Shown here piece after piece: positions 23,531 to 36,112 of a stretch of 64,000 bases of DNA. The stretch's first letter is position 1. Each line of letters starts with the position of its first letter. Location of the stretch: positions 2,690,937-2,754,936 of the forward strand of contig NC_071334.1 in NCBI RefSeq assembly GCF_027744825.2. The letters run 5' to 3'. The stretch comes from Synchiropus splendidus. Lineage: Eukaryota > Chordata > Actinopteri > Syngnathiformes > Callionymidae. The position numbers and the translations under genes are program-made. Under the pieces are notes generated by a model, which saw only the letters and a list, made by a program, of their open reading frames with translations, was not told where the DNA came from and ran no database searches.

Positions 23531-25584
23531 GTGCTTTTACAGATTTTGTGTCCAAACATTGTGTCTTAGACATTTACAGCAATGAACTTTTCATAACATA
23601 TTCATGCGTCCGTTCCTTTCATGTAGTGTATTGATGAAAGAAAATTGATAAGGGCAAACAACTGTAGTGTCTTGTTGAAGGTAAGGTAGCTTTTATTGCC
23701 ACTTCTGCCATATGGATTGCATACAAGGGATTGAAATTACTAGGGGTCCGTGCGTTGATATATGCAACATCAAACCTTGTATAAAATACAACAGAAACAA
23801 CACAACAACATGAATAACTGAATGATGGCGGTTTGGGATGTTTTTCTGTTTTGTTTTTTTTTTTAAACAATGTCTTTCCAGTGCCTGTATTTATTTGTTC
23901 TCACCGTCTGATGAATGTAACCACAAAACCACAGTCTGCCATCAAAAGTTAATCCTACAAACCTGATGTCAGAGTTTTCCCCAGAGACTAAATAAGACAA
24001 AAATGTATATGAAATAAATTGTGAAAATCTCAGATATATAATTGGGTGATTAATACATAGAACAAATGAGTATTAATCGGTCGCCTTAGGAATAGTTTGA
24101 TAAATAACCACAGAGCAAATTTCTAGCTTCAGAAATTAACCTGAGACCACTTCATTCTACTATTCAGTCCGATCAGTTCCTTGGTTCTCTGGTTGCACTG
24201 AAGGTAATAAAAATGTAGACATTTTTCAAGCAATTAAACAGCACATAAAATATTCTGTGTACATCATATTTGAAGTAATTATTTTAAGTAGTAAAAATAA
24301 AATAAGTAGTAAAAAAGTGTCAAAACATCGAGCAAAGCACTTACCTTCTATCAATGATCACCAGGGTGTATGTGAGGTCTTCCCTGCACAGAGTGAAGAA
24401 CTAAGGAGGATTTATACTGATATGGAAGTGAATTGCTCAAAGGCACACCTTCGACAAAAGAACTTTATTGCATTCGTACGTGGACTTGATCATGTGACCA
24501 GACTGCTATTGGCACATTTAATGACAAGAACCCACAAGTGGGATGAAAGGTCATTTCAAATTACTTTATATATTTCTGAATTGAATCTTTATTGAACTAG
24601 TAAGTGGAGCTTATGTCAGGTTTGAATGAATCTGTGCCGTATTTACAATGTTTTGTAAATGATATAGTTAAAACATTCTCTTGCAGTACATGATTCAGGT
24701 ATAGCAATATATAATTTGAGAATATTTGTCTTTTGCAGTGCTGCTGGTACAGTGGTACAAATGTCTTTCTGTTATTTGACAACAGAAAATTGGCACCGCC
24801 ATTTTTGGAAGGAAGTCAGGGAAGCAGAAGAAGTTGAAAGGAGAGTGAATGAGATTTCAAACCTTTTTCTGTACAGCACATTTTATAACATTGTTCACAA
24901 AGTAATGTACTGAATCAAGACAATTTAAACAAGAAAAAAGACTAAAGTGAAGCTTTTCTTCTGTGTGAATGCAATCAGTGTGTTCAAATCATGACCATTA
25001 GGAACATTAACAGGAACAGAAATGCATTTTTTTTGCATACTTCCATGCATTAAAAAAAATAAATAAATGTGACATTCTGATTTTGACAGTTAAAATAAAA
25101 AAGAAAATTACATTCCAGTTGTAATTTTCCAATGCTGCTACAGTTAAAAAAATGAAAAAAAAATATATATATATATATCAATTTCTAAATTACATTTCAA
25201 AATTTTTAAGCATTAATTTAGAAATGCATTTTCATTTTCAGAGTAAAGCTGCATTTTTTAACAAATTTAAATATCAATTACCATCAATGAATTTTTTGGG
25301 ATCTTATGTCAATGTTTACTGGGGGTGTCTTGGATTTGTTTAGTTTTCTGTTTAGTTTTCTGAAGCCCCCTGAATACATCAGAGGCTGTCATTGACCATC
25401 AAAGACACAAAGTATTATCAGTAGCATCACTCTGCATGCATGTAGGGCAGTTACCGGGTGAAGCAGATGATGAAGTTGATGTTGATGTAAACTGTAAAAA
25501 GAAAACCAACAATGCCATTCGGGGAATTTCTCAGTGAAATTTCCTGAGAAATTAAACAAAATCTAGTGCAGACTTGTGCTGCTA

Positions 25585-25690
25585 TATTTGTGGGGACATT
25601 TCGTGGTGTCCCCCAGCCTCTCACCCGAAACCTAACCATGCAAAAGAAGTGGCTAAACTTGTCCAGGAACGTTAACCAAATTAAACTCGA
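25585..25690 (+). repeat. Interspersed repeat copy
   Basis: CCCCCAGCCTCTCACCCGAA followed by cctaaccatgcaaaagaagt matches the 6240-6420 family, with divergence. Confidence 0.6.
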
Positions 25691-26466
25691 CATAACTGAA
25701 CATTGTGTCTCAATATCGCCCTCAGCTGAGGTGCTTTCTCCTTGAGTGTGCTTAGCTCCTCTGAGTGGTTGTGTCCTTCTAGCGCTGAAGAAGGACACAT
25801 GCACTCGCCACCCAGTAGTTGGCAGCATACCGTCCAATTTTAGGAAGTGTATACCGGTGCCTGGCCCCCCATTTTCATTCATGCACTTGTGGAAGACAGT
25901 ATAGTAGAAGTAAGTGCTGTTGAAAGCTTTCTATTGTTGCAACTTTATCTTTCTGCCCAGTAATGAAGTTGGATCTGTAGGGTGCGTTATTTACGAGTAA
26001 GCTATTTCCAAACATATCAGAGGTGTTAAACATGTTTGGGGCCGGATCACCTTAAGGAAGATTGTCTTGTGAAGACCTTCCACTGGCTGTGCCCGCCCTA
26101 AGACTAAACTTGAAGAAGTCTTGCACCCCCAGAGCAAATGGTAGGTTTTGATGTAGACGATGAAAGAAGATGTTACAGTGGATCCAGAGAAGTTGTTTAC
26201 AGATTAGCAAACAACACAAAAGATAACTCCAACTTATCTCTCAACATTCTACCTCAAATGACAGCATCAGCCACGAGCCTTATAGTTGTAGAGATATCTT
26301 TACTCACATACTCGAGCCAGAGCCCATCCCATTGTTCGACAGACTTCTGCGAGGAGAAAGCATGGCCGGTAACAAACCGACACCCTCCAAACTGGGGCAA
26401 GGAAAAACCTGAAACAGAAAACAGGCAATTAAACTTAAGCCTGACTAAGGGGGACAACAAAGGAGT

Positions 26467-27998
26467 TTACCGTGACGACGCAAAGAAACCATCTGGCGAC
26501 GTGAGCTGGCTCCAAGGTGTGGATATCCATGGTGTGTTGATTCTACTATTGCTGCCAGCCATGTCGCTCGGGAAGCTGGAGGAAACACAGGAAGAGGAAA
26601 CAAATACAAGGAAACCGAAAGTATGGAAAATAAAAGGAGAAGGCGGGATACACATATAGCTGGAGGCGGATCTGAGGCAGTGGGAATGACAATGAGTACT
26701 CCATTCAGAAATTTTGGAATGTGTCCAGTCAATCTGGGGGTTGTGGAGAAAAAGCCAGGGAAAACCGAGTACCAAAGGAGATGAGGAGCCTGGAAGCACC
26801 AGATAGGACATCACCTCAGTGTGGGCCTCAGGTGCGAGGTGGCTTGAGGAAGTGGGTTGCTCTCTATCCCCGCTCTCAATCTCAGATAGAGAGCGGGGAT
26901 AGTCCAATCTGATGAGGAAGGGACAAAGATTTAGCAAAATTGGTGTGAAATTGTCGTCAACACCGGAGTCTATGAACACCTCTACAGGTGCGCTAGTCTC
27001 TCCTTTGCGTAAGGATGCAGTGAAAATAATTGCCCAATCTCATAGGAGAGATACGGGGGACGAGTGGAAGACGATGGCCTCCTGGACGAACCGGACAGGA
27101 GGGGATGATGTGGCCTGGTTGGCCACAGCACAAACACAAACTACAAGAGAGCCGGAGTTGGCATTCTTTCAGAGTATTGGTTGGTGGCTCGGACTGGGAA
27201 CTAAAAGCAGATGGGGAAAACGGCAACACCATGTGATGAGTGGACCCCTTGGGTATGCTCTCTCAATGCGATTGACGATCTTTATTGCAAGTAAAATAAG
27301 TTTCTCCAGAGAGTTAGGCTGATCTCAGAGGGACAGTTGGTCCTGAATATTCGAAGCCAAACCATTGGAGAATATGGACATGAGTGTGGGCTCGTTCCAA
27401 CCAGCTTCACTGGCTAAAATGCGAAAACGTATGGAGAACTCAAAGACCGATTCCTCAGGGGAATCCTGAGATAAAGTGACGAGGTGCTTTGAGGCGCTTA
27501 TAGGCACGAGGACTGCTCTTAAAAGGAGCGTCAAACACACGTCGCATTTCTGAAGAAAATGTCTGGAAGCTATGTAAAATTGGAGAGTCTGACTCCTATA
27601 GAGAGATGGCCTTATGGCCTTATCGCAGAGGAGGTTTATGCAATAGGCGATCTTGGCCCGGTCCGTCTGGAAAAGGGACGGTTGAGAGTCGAATACCAGA
27701 GAACATTGTAAAAAAAAAAAATCGTACAAAAGTCTGGCCTACCATCATAAACCTCCGGCACGGGGTGAACGCTGGTAGCATGCTATACTGGGACAGTAGC
27801 AGCAGTGTCAGCTTCTGCGGGTGAGGTCAAAAAGCGCTCGAGCATGGCCGAAATGTTCTGCAACTGTTCCAGGACACTCTGAGAGTCGCGATCCTCGTGC
27901 CCTGGACGCCTACAGCCTTCTGTAAACCGATAACGATTGGTGGGTCCGAAACATGTCCAGATGGTTCTGTCATGATCGACGAGCGTAGGAGTTAACAA
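26467..27998 (-). pseudogene. Ty3/gypsy gag-protease remnant
   Basis: Read on the minus strand, a gag-like N-terminal frame (27783-27998, with LEQLQNISAMLERF) is followed by a capsid-like frame (27325-27729, with FSIRFRILASEAGWNEP). Next comes a zinc knuckle CLCCGQPGHIIPSC (frame 26993-27232), then an aspartic protease start MFIDSGVDDNF and LVLGFPWLFLHNPQIDW (26467-26979). The order is right for a gypsy polyprotein, but the frames are interrupted, and no RT, RNase H or integrase follows. A primer-binding/LTR boundary may lie near 27960-28000 but is not resolved. Confidence 0.8.
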
Positions 27999-30900
27999 TG
28001 AATTTTAATACAATGAACACTAATAATACACAAACAGGAATTAATAACTGTGGACGTCGACACCAGAAGTGAAGAACTAAAAAAGTATTCCCTGATTCAC
28101 GGTACAACTGACACGCACTCGGAAACAAAACTTGCGAGGCCCAAATAACACAGCTTTCTCTGAGGTGGTTATACACACATACACACACGAAGATAAAGTA
28201 TGGCGTAGAGAAACAGAGAAGGTGAGGAGAAACAAGAACACTCACACGCGATCTGGATGAGAAAAGAAAAGAAGCGAGGAGAACAACTAAAGAGGCGACA
28301 GAGTGTGCGGAAAACAGAGATGTACAAAAGAGCAACAAGAGATGGGAGGGTCGAGTGAGTTTACCGTCGGAACACAAAGTGATCATCTGGCAGTGCAGTC
28401 CGGAACCCATGTGTAGAAATTTGTGCAGTCTGATCAGTGGAATGGGATCCAGCTGCTCTGCTAATCATGCTAGAAACAAGGGGATGAAACAAGACACCGG
28501 AACACAGGAAATAGCAAAATAAGAGCACACAAAAACCGAAACATAACAAATCCATTGCTTCAACAAAGGACTCTTTAAATCACACACAAGGTGGATTATA
28601 GAGCGCACTTCAAAGGATAGTAATATGAAGAGTACTGAAACTACCTGATTGAACACAGATGTTCATATACCAAGCCAGAAATGGCACACCACTGTAAACT
28701 AACAAAGACAGTTTGACCTATCACCTGGCGAACAGGAACAGAGACGAAGGGGAGGCATGTGCCAATATGCTGCATCTACAAATGAATGCTCCAGTTCCAA
28801 GAGTAAAAATGTGGAACTCACTATCAACCAAAATTAAAATGAACCATTATATTTTGGTATTAAAACGTGTAAGTTTTACCTGGGCAGAGAAATGACTTCT
28901 GACCTGAGGAGAAAGTGGACGTGACAAACATTTGAAAGTCTGAGTTCAGGTAAGAGACATCACTATTTGATAATGAGCTGCTGACTCTTGACCAGCTTGA
29001 ACTGAGGTCAGCGTCATCTATAAATGTTTCAATATCCTAATCACGGCGCTAATAAACATAAATCTTTTACTGTTCTGATAATTCCAAGGTTAAAAATGAT
29101 TGCCTCCAACATTAATAAATAACGTGACACCTTTAATAAGGCCGCGCACACACACACACACACACACACAATATGGAAGTATGTGTTTCATATGTACCTC
29201 TGCCTCATATTAGCAATATATTTGGGGCAGGTTATGTGCTCTAACAGGGGAACTTAAACGGGGCACAACTTTGGGAACAGCAATTTCCAAAGTCAGACCA
29301 TCCGTGCTTTGCTGAAGAAAAATATCTCACAAGAAATAATCATTCTTATAATCTGTTAATGCAGTCAATATGCTTCATTAATATGTTAATCATAATTTAA
29401 ATCAATATTCTCTGAAGATTTTTTTACATCATAATTTAAATGCAAGTTCTGCAATGATCAATGCACTCTACTCTCAAAACCTATGTTGACACCATAATAA
29501 TGCAAAAGAAACTGACATACTTTTACACAATTTATGCAGGGATAAGGGATAGTAGAATGAAAAGGAATGTAATGAAAGTGACCTTGGAAGTTTGGCCATC
29601 TTAATAAATCCATCCAGATAGGAGCTTTTTCTGTCCCCTCACGGATGGTGCAGGCACATTTTCTTTTTTCCTGTAACACACCGATCCTAAGAAGCTTGAG
29701 CAGTGAATCTCCTGCATCCCACCTCCTCAGGCTCACACTGGGCCCTCCAGCCATTCTCCCTTCAGGCCTCAACGAGCTACAGGTAGCTGGCAGTCTTCCT
29801 CTTATGGGCCATGCTGGACACCACTCAGGATCAGACCGGGTTTTGTCCATTGGAAACTTTTGCTCCTTCCACAGAACCAGCTTATGTTTTCAGTTGCGAG
29901 GTGAAGCCGTCATCCCACGTCATCTCAACGTCTTAAGGTTATTTCAGCCAGAGGTGGCGACTCGAGTCACACTAAAGTCGCACCTCAGTGACTTGAGACT
30001 TGACTCATCAAATCAGCAACAGTCTACATGTCAAGCATTTACAAACTGGCTCATACTGGAACAATATATTTTTCTTTCTTTAATATCATATCTTAATTTT
30101 TCCTGGCTGCTCTATTATTCAACATTTTCACCTCCAACATGACATGACACACACTGCAGCATATCTACGGTCGTTGCACCATCATCAATCAAGTGATGTT
30201 TGAAGGCAACATAATCTATGGCTATAAATGTGAGTTATCTGAGTGCTGGGAAATTAATGGGAGCAAGGTTGATGAGCTATCAGAGATGAAATCCCTCAGG
30301 CTGTTTGAAAAGAACCAATTTTACTTGGGTTGAAACAGCATCAGCAATGCTTTGTCAAATATCACTTAATAATACTTGTGCATTTTCATATTGTTCTTGG
30401 TTTGAGTTGGGAGCTGCAACATATAAATAAATATGAACTGTAACTCAACTCTCTACAGTACAGATGATTTGGTGACTGACTGTTATTGAAAGGTTTGTTC
30501 TATATGAAGCAAATCAAAGAATGCTCACTTCAATCAAAAGACTTTACTTGCATTGGTGACCAATGACCAGTGTGTATGAGTGTGAACGGGATGTTCTTGG
30601 CACTGTTTCATTCAAATAACATTACATTACTATTTATTATTTTATTATATTTATTATTTTACCTAATAGTTCCTGCAAAAAGCCAAGTGGATCATTTCAT
30701 TTTGTTGAAATATGACATATTTCATTCAACTTTTTGATTAACCTAACTCTGGTGTTAGGTACAGGGGTTGGACAAAAGGGGTTTCCGTTATTTTGTCCCA
30801 AGTCCTGTATAAAATGAACCCATTTTCAATTTAAAATGGACAGAAGTAGTACATACGATCAGATCACAGAAGATCAGATTAGATGGCCTTCATAAGAATT

Positions 30901-32637
30901 AAAGTGTATTAAATTATAATTTCAAAAGTCTTCGAAATGTGAACACTTAAGTTATGTTGGAATCACTTGATAACAATTATTCCTCTATTAAAAATAGTTA
31001 ACAGATTGACTCTTATTGCAACATTGTGTGATCACTATAACGGAACAAACAAAACTAAGAGTCCCAGTGGTAATCAAAGTTGTTGCCCCCGGGACTCTCA
31101 CTGCAGATGCACCTCACGGTTCATGTAGACAGCAACTTCTGATCGAGACGTTTGCGTTGGGCCACATGGGGAGGTGTAAATTCAAAGAGAATGAGCTCAT
31201 CATCCGTCAAACCCGACATCATTGTATTTTTTTTTTGACAGTAAAAGCCAAAGACTCCACCCAGAAATTCTGACATTATCGCCACTTTTGTGCAGGTTGT
31301 CAGTCATGGCCCATCTGAGAAATGCTCCTGCCACGGTGGGGGTGATAAAACATCCCCTGAAGAGGAGCCACTTAGAGGAGAAACACTGTTGTTTATATAT
31401 GAAGTCTCTACTGGTTTGCAGCAGCTTGGACCAGAAGAGACATTTCCAAGATGCCACTGCCCAGAGGAGGCCGCCATTTTGGGGTTGGTTAGCTTGTTGT
31501 TCTCCGCAAAATGGCAGCTGCTGAGCTCACACTGGATAGGTTTGTGCACAGCCAGATGGAAGCAGCAATGATCTGCGCTGATCAGTGCACAATGCATTGT
31601 GGCAAATCAGGCTGTTGGGGGTCGCGCAGTTCTGACATCCTCAGAGAGCGAAGAGTGCAGGGGGCGGGAGCCAGGCGTGTCGCTGTCCAATCACCTACCC
31701 TCTCCTTTGGTCACGTAATTTGTGACCTCACCGTATTTACTCCGTTGTCTCACCAAGACGCCGTTTGTTTTGCTGTTTGTCATATTGCACATTCGAAGCG
31801 TACAGTGAACCTATAGATGGCCAAACCGATTAGCCACAATGCTAATAAGGCCTGGAAGGCATTCTTTGTGCTTACTGCGGGTCTTGGATGTGTTATTAAA
31901 TGCGGGGAACTTGTTTTTGAGATGATAACAAACGTGTAAGTTTCTCATTTTATTGTGTTTATCACGGTATAATGTAGATATATCCAGCAAAACGCTAGCC
32001 GCTAGCAGCTAATGTCCGTGGCTAACATCTGCTAGCTTTTATCAGACAGAAAAATTCAACGTCAATTCAATGTCATTTGCAATGTTTATCCACCTGGTTT
32101 GGACAAATGTACCATGTTATATCTCATGTTCTATCTGTAGCTGTTGCCGTTGAGTCCTGAACGAAGAAGAATAATAGTTTGTAACTGACTTCTGTGTCCA
32201 CAGTTAACTCGAAATAAACATTTGAACGGACATTTTGATGCTCACGCTCTGATCGCTGTTTGCTGCTTGACAGTCATGACAGTCATGATATAATAAAGCC
32301 AGAGGAAAAACGCTGCTCCTTCATCTTTATTATTTTACAGTGCTGTAAACAACAGTGGTGTGTTCACGGAAGGATCACGTAAGGAACAGTACAACTGATT
32401 TCTGTTCGCGGAACTCAAGTGTGCATTCCATGAATTCCAGCTGGACATGTGAATGAGACGGACCCTGATGACGTTTCATTTTACAGATTTATTTCTCATA
32501 ACTACAAGATAGCGGTTTGTTGTCTCTTGTCACCTAATCAGTAAATGTTCAAACTTTCCCCTTTACTTCATTCTGAAAGGTGCAGTAAAAATATTTATCA
32601 TCTGACTCCATCTCTGATGTCAAATGATGGATGCTTC
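27999..32637. other. Intergenic stretch, no gene recognised
   Basis: It may begin with remaining LTR sequence of the gypsy remnant (about 28000-28600, unproven). A short (CA)n run is at 29143-29170. The plus-strand open frame at 29645-30142 (165 codons) has no motif I recognise. Around 31450-31760 the DNA is GC-richer, with two 'gccattttg/caaaatggc' inverted words at 31470 and 31508 and a CCAAT motif at 31689, so it could be an unclassified repeat or promoter. The rest is AT-rich. Confidence 0.4.
29143..29170. repeat. Short (CA)n microsatellite
   Basis: About 14 uninterrupted CA units. Confidence 0.9.
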
Positions 32638-33198
32638 TCCACTGCGTTCCAAATTATTATGCAAATGATGCTTTTGTTTGATTTTCCAAAATACTTGATG
32701 CAAATAACGATCAACATAATTTTCATGTCTATGAGGGTGGGAGGCAGTTCACATCCAAACAGCAACTCTGGGAGGCTGTTCTGACATCCTGCAAAGACAT
32801 TCAAGCAGAAACTGTCCATAAACTCACAAGTTCTATGGATGCAAGAATTGTGAAGCTGCTATCAAAGGGGTCCTATGTTAACATGACACTTGACCTGTTA
32901 AGATGTTTTGGATTGTAATAGCTTTTTATTTCAGTAAACATGATTCAACAAATTACTTTTTTCAGTTCTTTACAAACTAGAAAATGTCTTGAAAGTATGT
33001 TGTGCATAATAATTTGGAACAGTGCGTTTTAAGTTTTTTATTTATTTTTTAAATACTGTTTTCATTAGTTTTGTTCAATAACATTTGAAATACATTTCGA
33101 CAGCTAATGACTTGAAAATTATGTTGATTGTTATTTGCATCAAGTATTTTGGAAAATCAAACAAAAACATCATTTGCATAATAATTTGGAACGCAGTG
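32638..33198. mobile_element. Tc1/mariner-like deletion derivative with about 85-90 bp terminal inverted repeats
   Basis: The left end (CACTGCGTTCCAAATTATTA, then about 70 more bases) is repeated in inverse orientation at about 33105-33198 with a few mismatches. Between them, the plus strand at about 32760-32870 reads like a Tc1-type transposase C-terminus (LWEAVLTSCKDIQAETVHKL, then TSSMDARIVKLL). So this is a short derivative that kept the 3' end of the transposase gene. A clear target-site duplication was not found. Confidence 0.75.
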
Positions 33199-33889
33199 TA
33201 GAGTTGCCTTCTCAAGTATAGGCTGGACAGTGTTGTATATTCTGTGATTACATTTTTCGCTCTTTTGTCATGGTCTTTGCTCTCTAACAAACATGGGACG
33301 CAGGGCAGGACCGGAGATCCACCTGTGCGTCAGCCTCCAATTACACTCGTTTACTTATTTTCATTCCTGCCTACAGCTGCTTTAATGAACACGAAAATGC
33401 GCGACACTTGGAAAAGTTGAGCTTCATTGGTGGTCTTACCTGTTTTTTTCGCCTAGTCCATACATACGCAGAGGACCGGAAATGCTACCAGAGTTTGGAG
33501 GCGTATAACCAGATGGTGTGCGGATGGGTCAGGGAACTGTTATACCAAGCCATCGACGACATTTGCACCTACGAGAATGTGACGTATTTAAATATTTTGA
33601 TGTTTCATTTTGAGTTTGTGTGCTATTTTTGTTTGTGCTTAAGTATTTTGTGTGTGCGTGTGAGAGAGAGCTTTTTAAGGGAACGTTCTGACAACTGTGT
33701 GTTGGCATCAATAAACATGTTCTGATCAAAGTTCTGTGTGTTCCCTTCCACAGCAATACAATGCAAATTATCATCAGCACAACATCATTTAGGCTATATT
33801 TTTTCTTTTTTTTTTTTTTAAAGACCAAAATATAGGATGTTATCCACAGTTCAGCTTTACTAACCACCAGCGCCTTCTTTCTTCCGACA
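33199..33889. other. Intergenic stretch, no gene recognised
   Basis: Contains a plus-strand open frame (33408-33725, 105 codons) without family motifs, and a poly-T/A patch near 33805. Nothing else supported. Confidence 0.4.
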
Positions 33890-33894
33890 ACTTG

Positions 33895-34080
33895 TAAACA
33901 GGAGTGGTTGCACGGGTTCAATTAGGTGCTACAGCGGTTCAAGATGGGGTATCGATTAGAATACCGGAGGAGGTCGAAGAGGGGAGGAGGATGGTCCTGA
34001 TTCAGAGGTATTTATTTGCAGCACTCAGTACAGCATCAATATTAGTTTCTGCTCAGTTACTCAAACGCTTGAGTGCTGCT
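33895..34080 (-). repeat. Truncated 3' LTR of the BEL element
   Basis: It matches 36964-37150 almost exactly (one or two differences, such as aggagtggttg versus aggagaggttg). About 142 bases at its U3 side are missing, where the deletion joins RT sequence. Confidence 0.85.
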
Positions 34081-34098
34081 CAAGCGTTTGAGTAACTG
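34054..34098. repeat. Perfect 20-bp inverted repeat at the deletion junction
   Basis: CAGTTACTCAAACGCTTGAG (34054-34073) and its exact reverse complement (34079-34098) are separated by 5 bases. The left arm is native LTR sequence. The right arm is an extra inverted copy fused to the reverse-transcriptase reading frame just after the GDI residues. Confidence 0.95.
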
Positions 34099-35750
34099 AT
34101 GTCTCCACTAACCGCCACAGGATATTCACGGAACCTTAGCAGGACTCCGAGCAGGGAAGCGCCAAGAGTAGGTCCAGGAAGAAGGTACTGGTTAAGGGTC
34201 TGTCCCAAGTATTGGTGTGAACAGTTAAACACAAGGCGATTTTTCCCATTATGGCTGACAAGGTGATGAGGAATATACCAACATTCTTTTGGTGGGATGG
34301 TTTCAGAAGCCACTTCTTGCACAGTGCCAGAGTCGATGAGCCTTTGCATCTCCACCTTATAGGCTTTAGCTTGAATAGGGTTCTTACGGAGACGTCTCTC
34401 TGTGCTACGCAACAGTGGCATGACTGAATCAGTTGGAGCACTGAGCTGTGGCATGTTGGGATGGCGCAACAACAGGGTGGCATACCTCGAAATTCCATCC
34501 ACCTTGGTCCTGACAGTCTTGGTCTCAAGCACCGCAACAGCCAGCTTATCTTGCTTTGAACGAGTAGCCTCTTTCTCGTTTCGGTAGGGGATTGTATCTA
34601 TCTCCCAAAGCCTTTTGACGTGCTTGAACAATTCATCGCCAGTCGATGGTGACGATATGAAGAGACACTGGGTTTCGTCAGTGAACCACCCCGTGCTTCT
34701 CTCAGGACCCTGGAGGGTCCACCCGAGTCTTGTGTGGATAGCTGCTGGACCCCCAGGTGGTCCAAGCCGGACAGGCTCCACTGGGGTGATAAGATGAGGC
34801 TGATCTGATCCAATGAGAAGGGAGGGCTTGGCTCCCTTCAAAGCTGGAATGGGAAGCCCTCTGAGGTGTCGAAACCTTCTCTGCAGGCGATCAACAGGAT
34901 AGCTGTGCTGGGCCAGGCTGAGATGGCTAGCTGTGAACGCTCCTGCAATGTTGTATCTGTTCTCAGGGTTGGTAGCTGGGGAGACGCTGAAAGACACTGC
35001 ATGGCCATGGAGCACCTGGATGTCCTGACGTACTGTCCGCAGTGGGAGATCTTCAGGAAGGCCCTTCATACCCAGGAACTTAGCTGCCGCAGGGAGAAGC
35101 ATAGTTCTCTCTGACCCACCATCTAGAATGGCAAAAGTCTCCAGAGTTCGTTTCCCATACTGTACGAGCACTGGCACAACTTTCAGTAGGACTCTGTTCC
35201 CAGTTCCATGACGGTCAAGGTAGAGGGCATCTGAGGTGGAACTAGTTAGGCAGGCTTCTTCTCTAACGGCAGTATTCATGCTCCCACTTGTTGCTCTTGT
35301 ATTTATTTCGTGAAGGACCAATAGGTGTTTCTTCTGGCAAATGTTGCAGGCTTTCTTCAATGTGCACTGTGCTGCTTGGTGTTGCCGAGCACATCGCCAG
35401 CACCGATTATTAGCCTGGATCCATTCTTTCAGTTGATCTTTGGAAAGCTTGGCGACGTCACTGCATTGACTGAAATAATGCTCCTTGCTCTCACAGTAAG
35501 CACAGTAGGCCTTTGTCTTAGTTTGGTTCTTCACTGGACTCTCTATACCTGGCTGTATGGGGGGCACTGGTGACTCTTCAGCCCCATGCAGGATTGTAAT
35601 TGTTTGTTTCTTGGGGCTCTCACTCTTAGCATAGCTTCGATCTCGGCTTCCTCTTCCCCCAAGCTGATTATCGAATCCTTGACACCATGACTCATAATGG
35701 TTTCTGATCATTGGATTTTCAGTCACATCAGTTGTTACTTTGTCCTGCAA
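34080..35750 (-). pseudogene. BEL/Pao gag-pol fragment: zinc knuckles, protease, start of reverse transcriptase
   Basis: This open frame of 556 codons has three Cys/His knuckles in order (CAYCESKEHYFSQC, CWRCARQHQAAQC, CNICQKKHLLVLH), then a retropepsin-like segment (AILDGGSERTMLLPAAAKF). The usual BEL spacer with LIGSDQPHL follows, and then an RT start (ECWYIPHHLVSHNGKNRLVF). It stops after AVSGDI, where the deletion junction adds four unrelated residues. RT catalytic aspartates, RNase H and integrase are missing, so it cannot mobilise by itself. Confidence 0.85.
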
Positions 35751-35757
35751 CCATCAG

Positions 35758-36053
35758 GCTGGTATGGCCCCTCCAGATCTGACTGCTCTGAGGAGTCGTG
35801 TGACAGCCCTGGAGGAGGAGCGCGAGGAAAACCTCTGGAAGATCGAGCAATATGATGAGCTAAGATTGCAGAACGGTACGGATAATGGCCAGAACTATTG
35901 CGATTTGATGAATTGGTCTTTTTATAAATCTTGAATTGGCTCATCTTTATGATGAACTTAGAAATGCTGGAGGCAAAGCTTGTGGTCTACGAGGACCAGC
36001 AGAGGACACTGCAGGCTGAACTGGAGCAGTTCACCAAGAGCGCGACGTCTCAG
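35758..36053 (+). pseudogene. Captured two-exon fragment of an unidentified coiled-coil host gene
   Basis: Plus-strand exon 1 (35758-35875) is preceded by an acceptor-like CCATCAG and encodes LTALRSRVTALEEEREENL and KIEQYDELRLQN. It ends in phase 1 at a GTACGG donor. After an 86-base intron ending in AACTTAG, exon 2 (35962-36053) starts in the complementary phase. It encodes EMLEAKLVVYEDQQRTLQ and ELEQFTKSATSQ, and ends at a GTTGGT donor. The joined peptide is a charged heptad-like coiled coil with no stop. It runs opposite to the BEL genes and interrupts gag. I do not recognise the parent gene. Confidence 0.65.
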
Positions 36054-36112
36054 GTTGGTCTTCTTCAGTTTGATTGCAGCTTGGGAATCTACTCACTGTC
36101 TCCTTCCGTTTT

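Larger units (their letters stand above)
22261..26466. other. Mostly unannotated sequence between copy B and the gypsy remnant
   Basis: No host gene is recognised. It holds two copies of the CCCCAGCCTCTCC-type repeat (inverted at 23340-23530, direct at 25585-25690), a pyrimidine-rich stretch (22900-23100) and AT-rich DNA (23950-25450). Open frames here are short and lack recognisable motifs. Confidence 0.4.

Noticed and set aside
29645..30142. 165-codon plus-strand open frame as a host gene
   Set aside because: No start context, splice structure, motif or codon bias that sets it apart from chance; left as unassigned.
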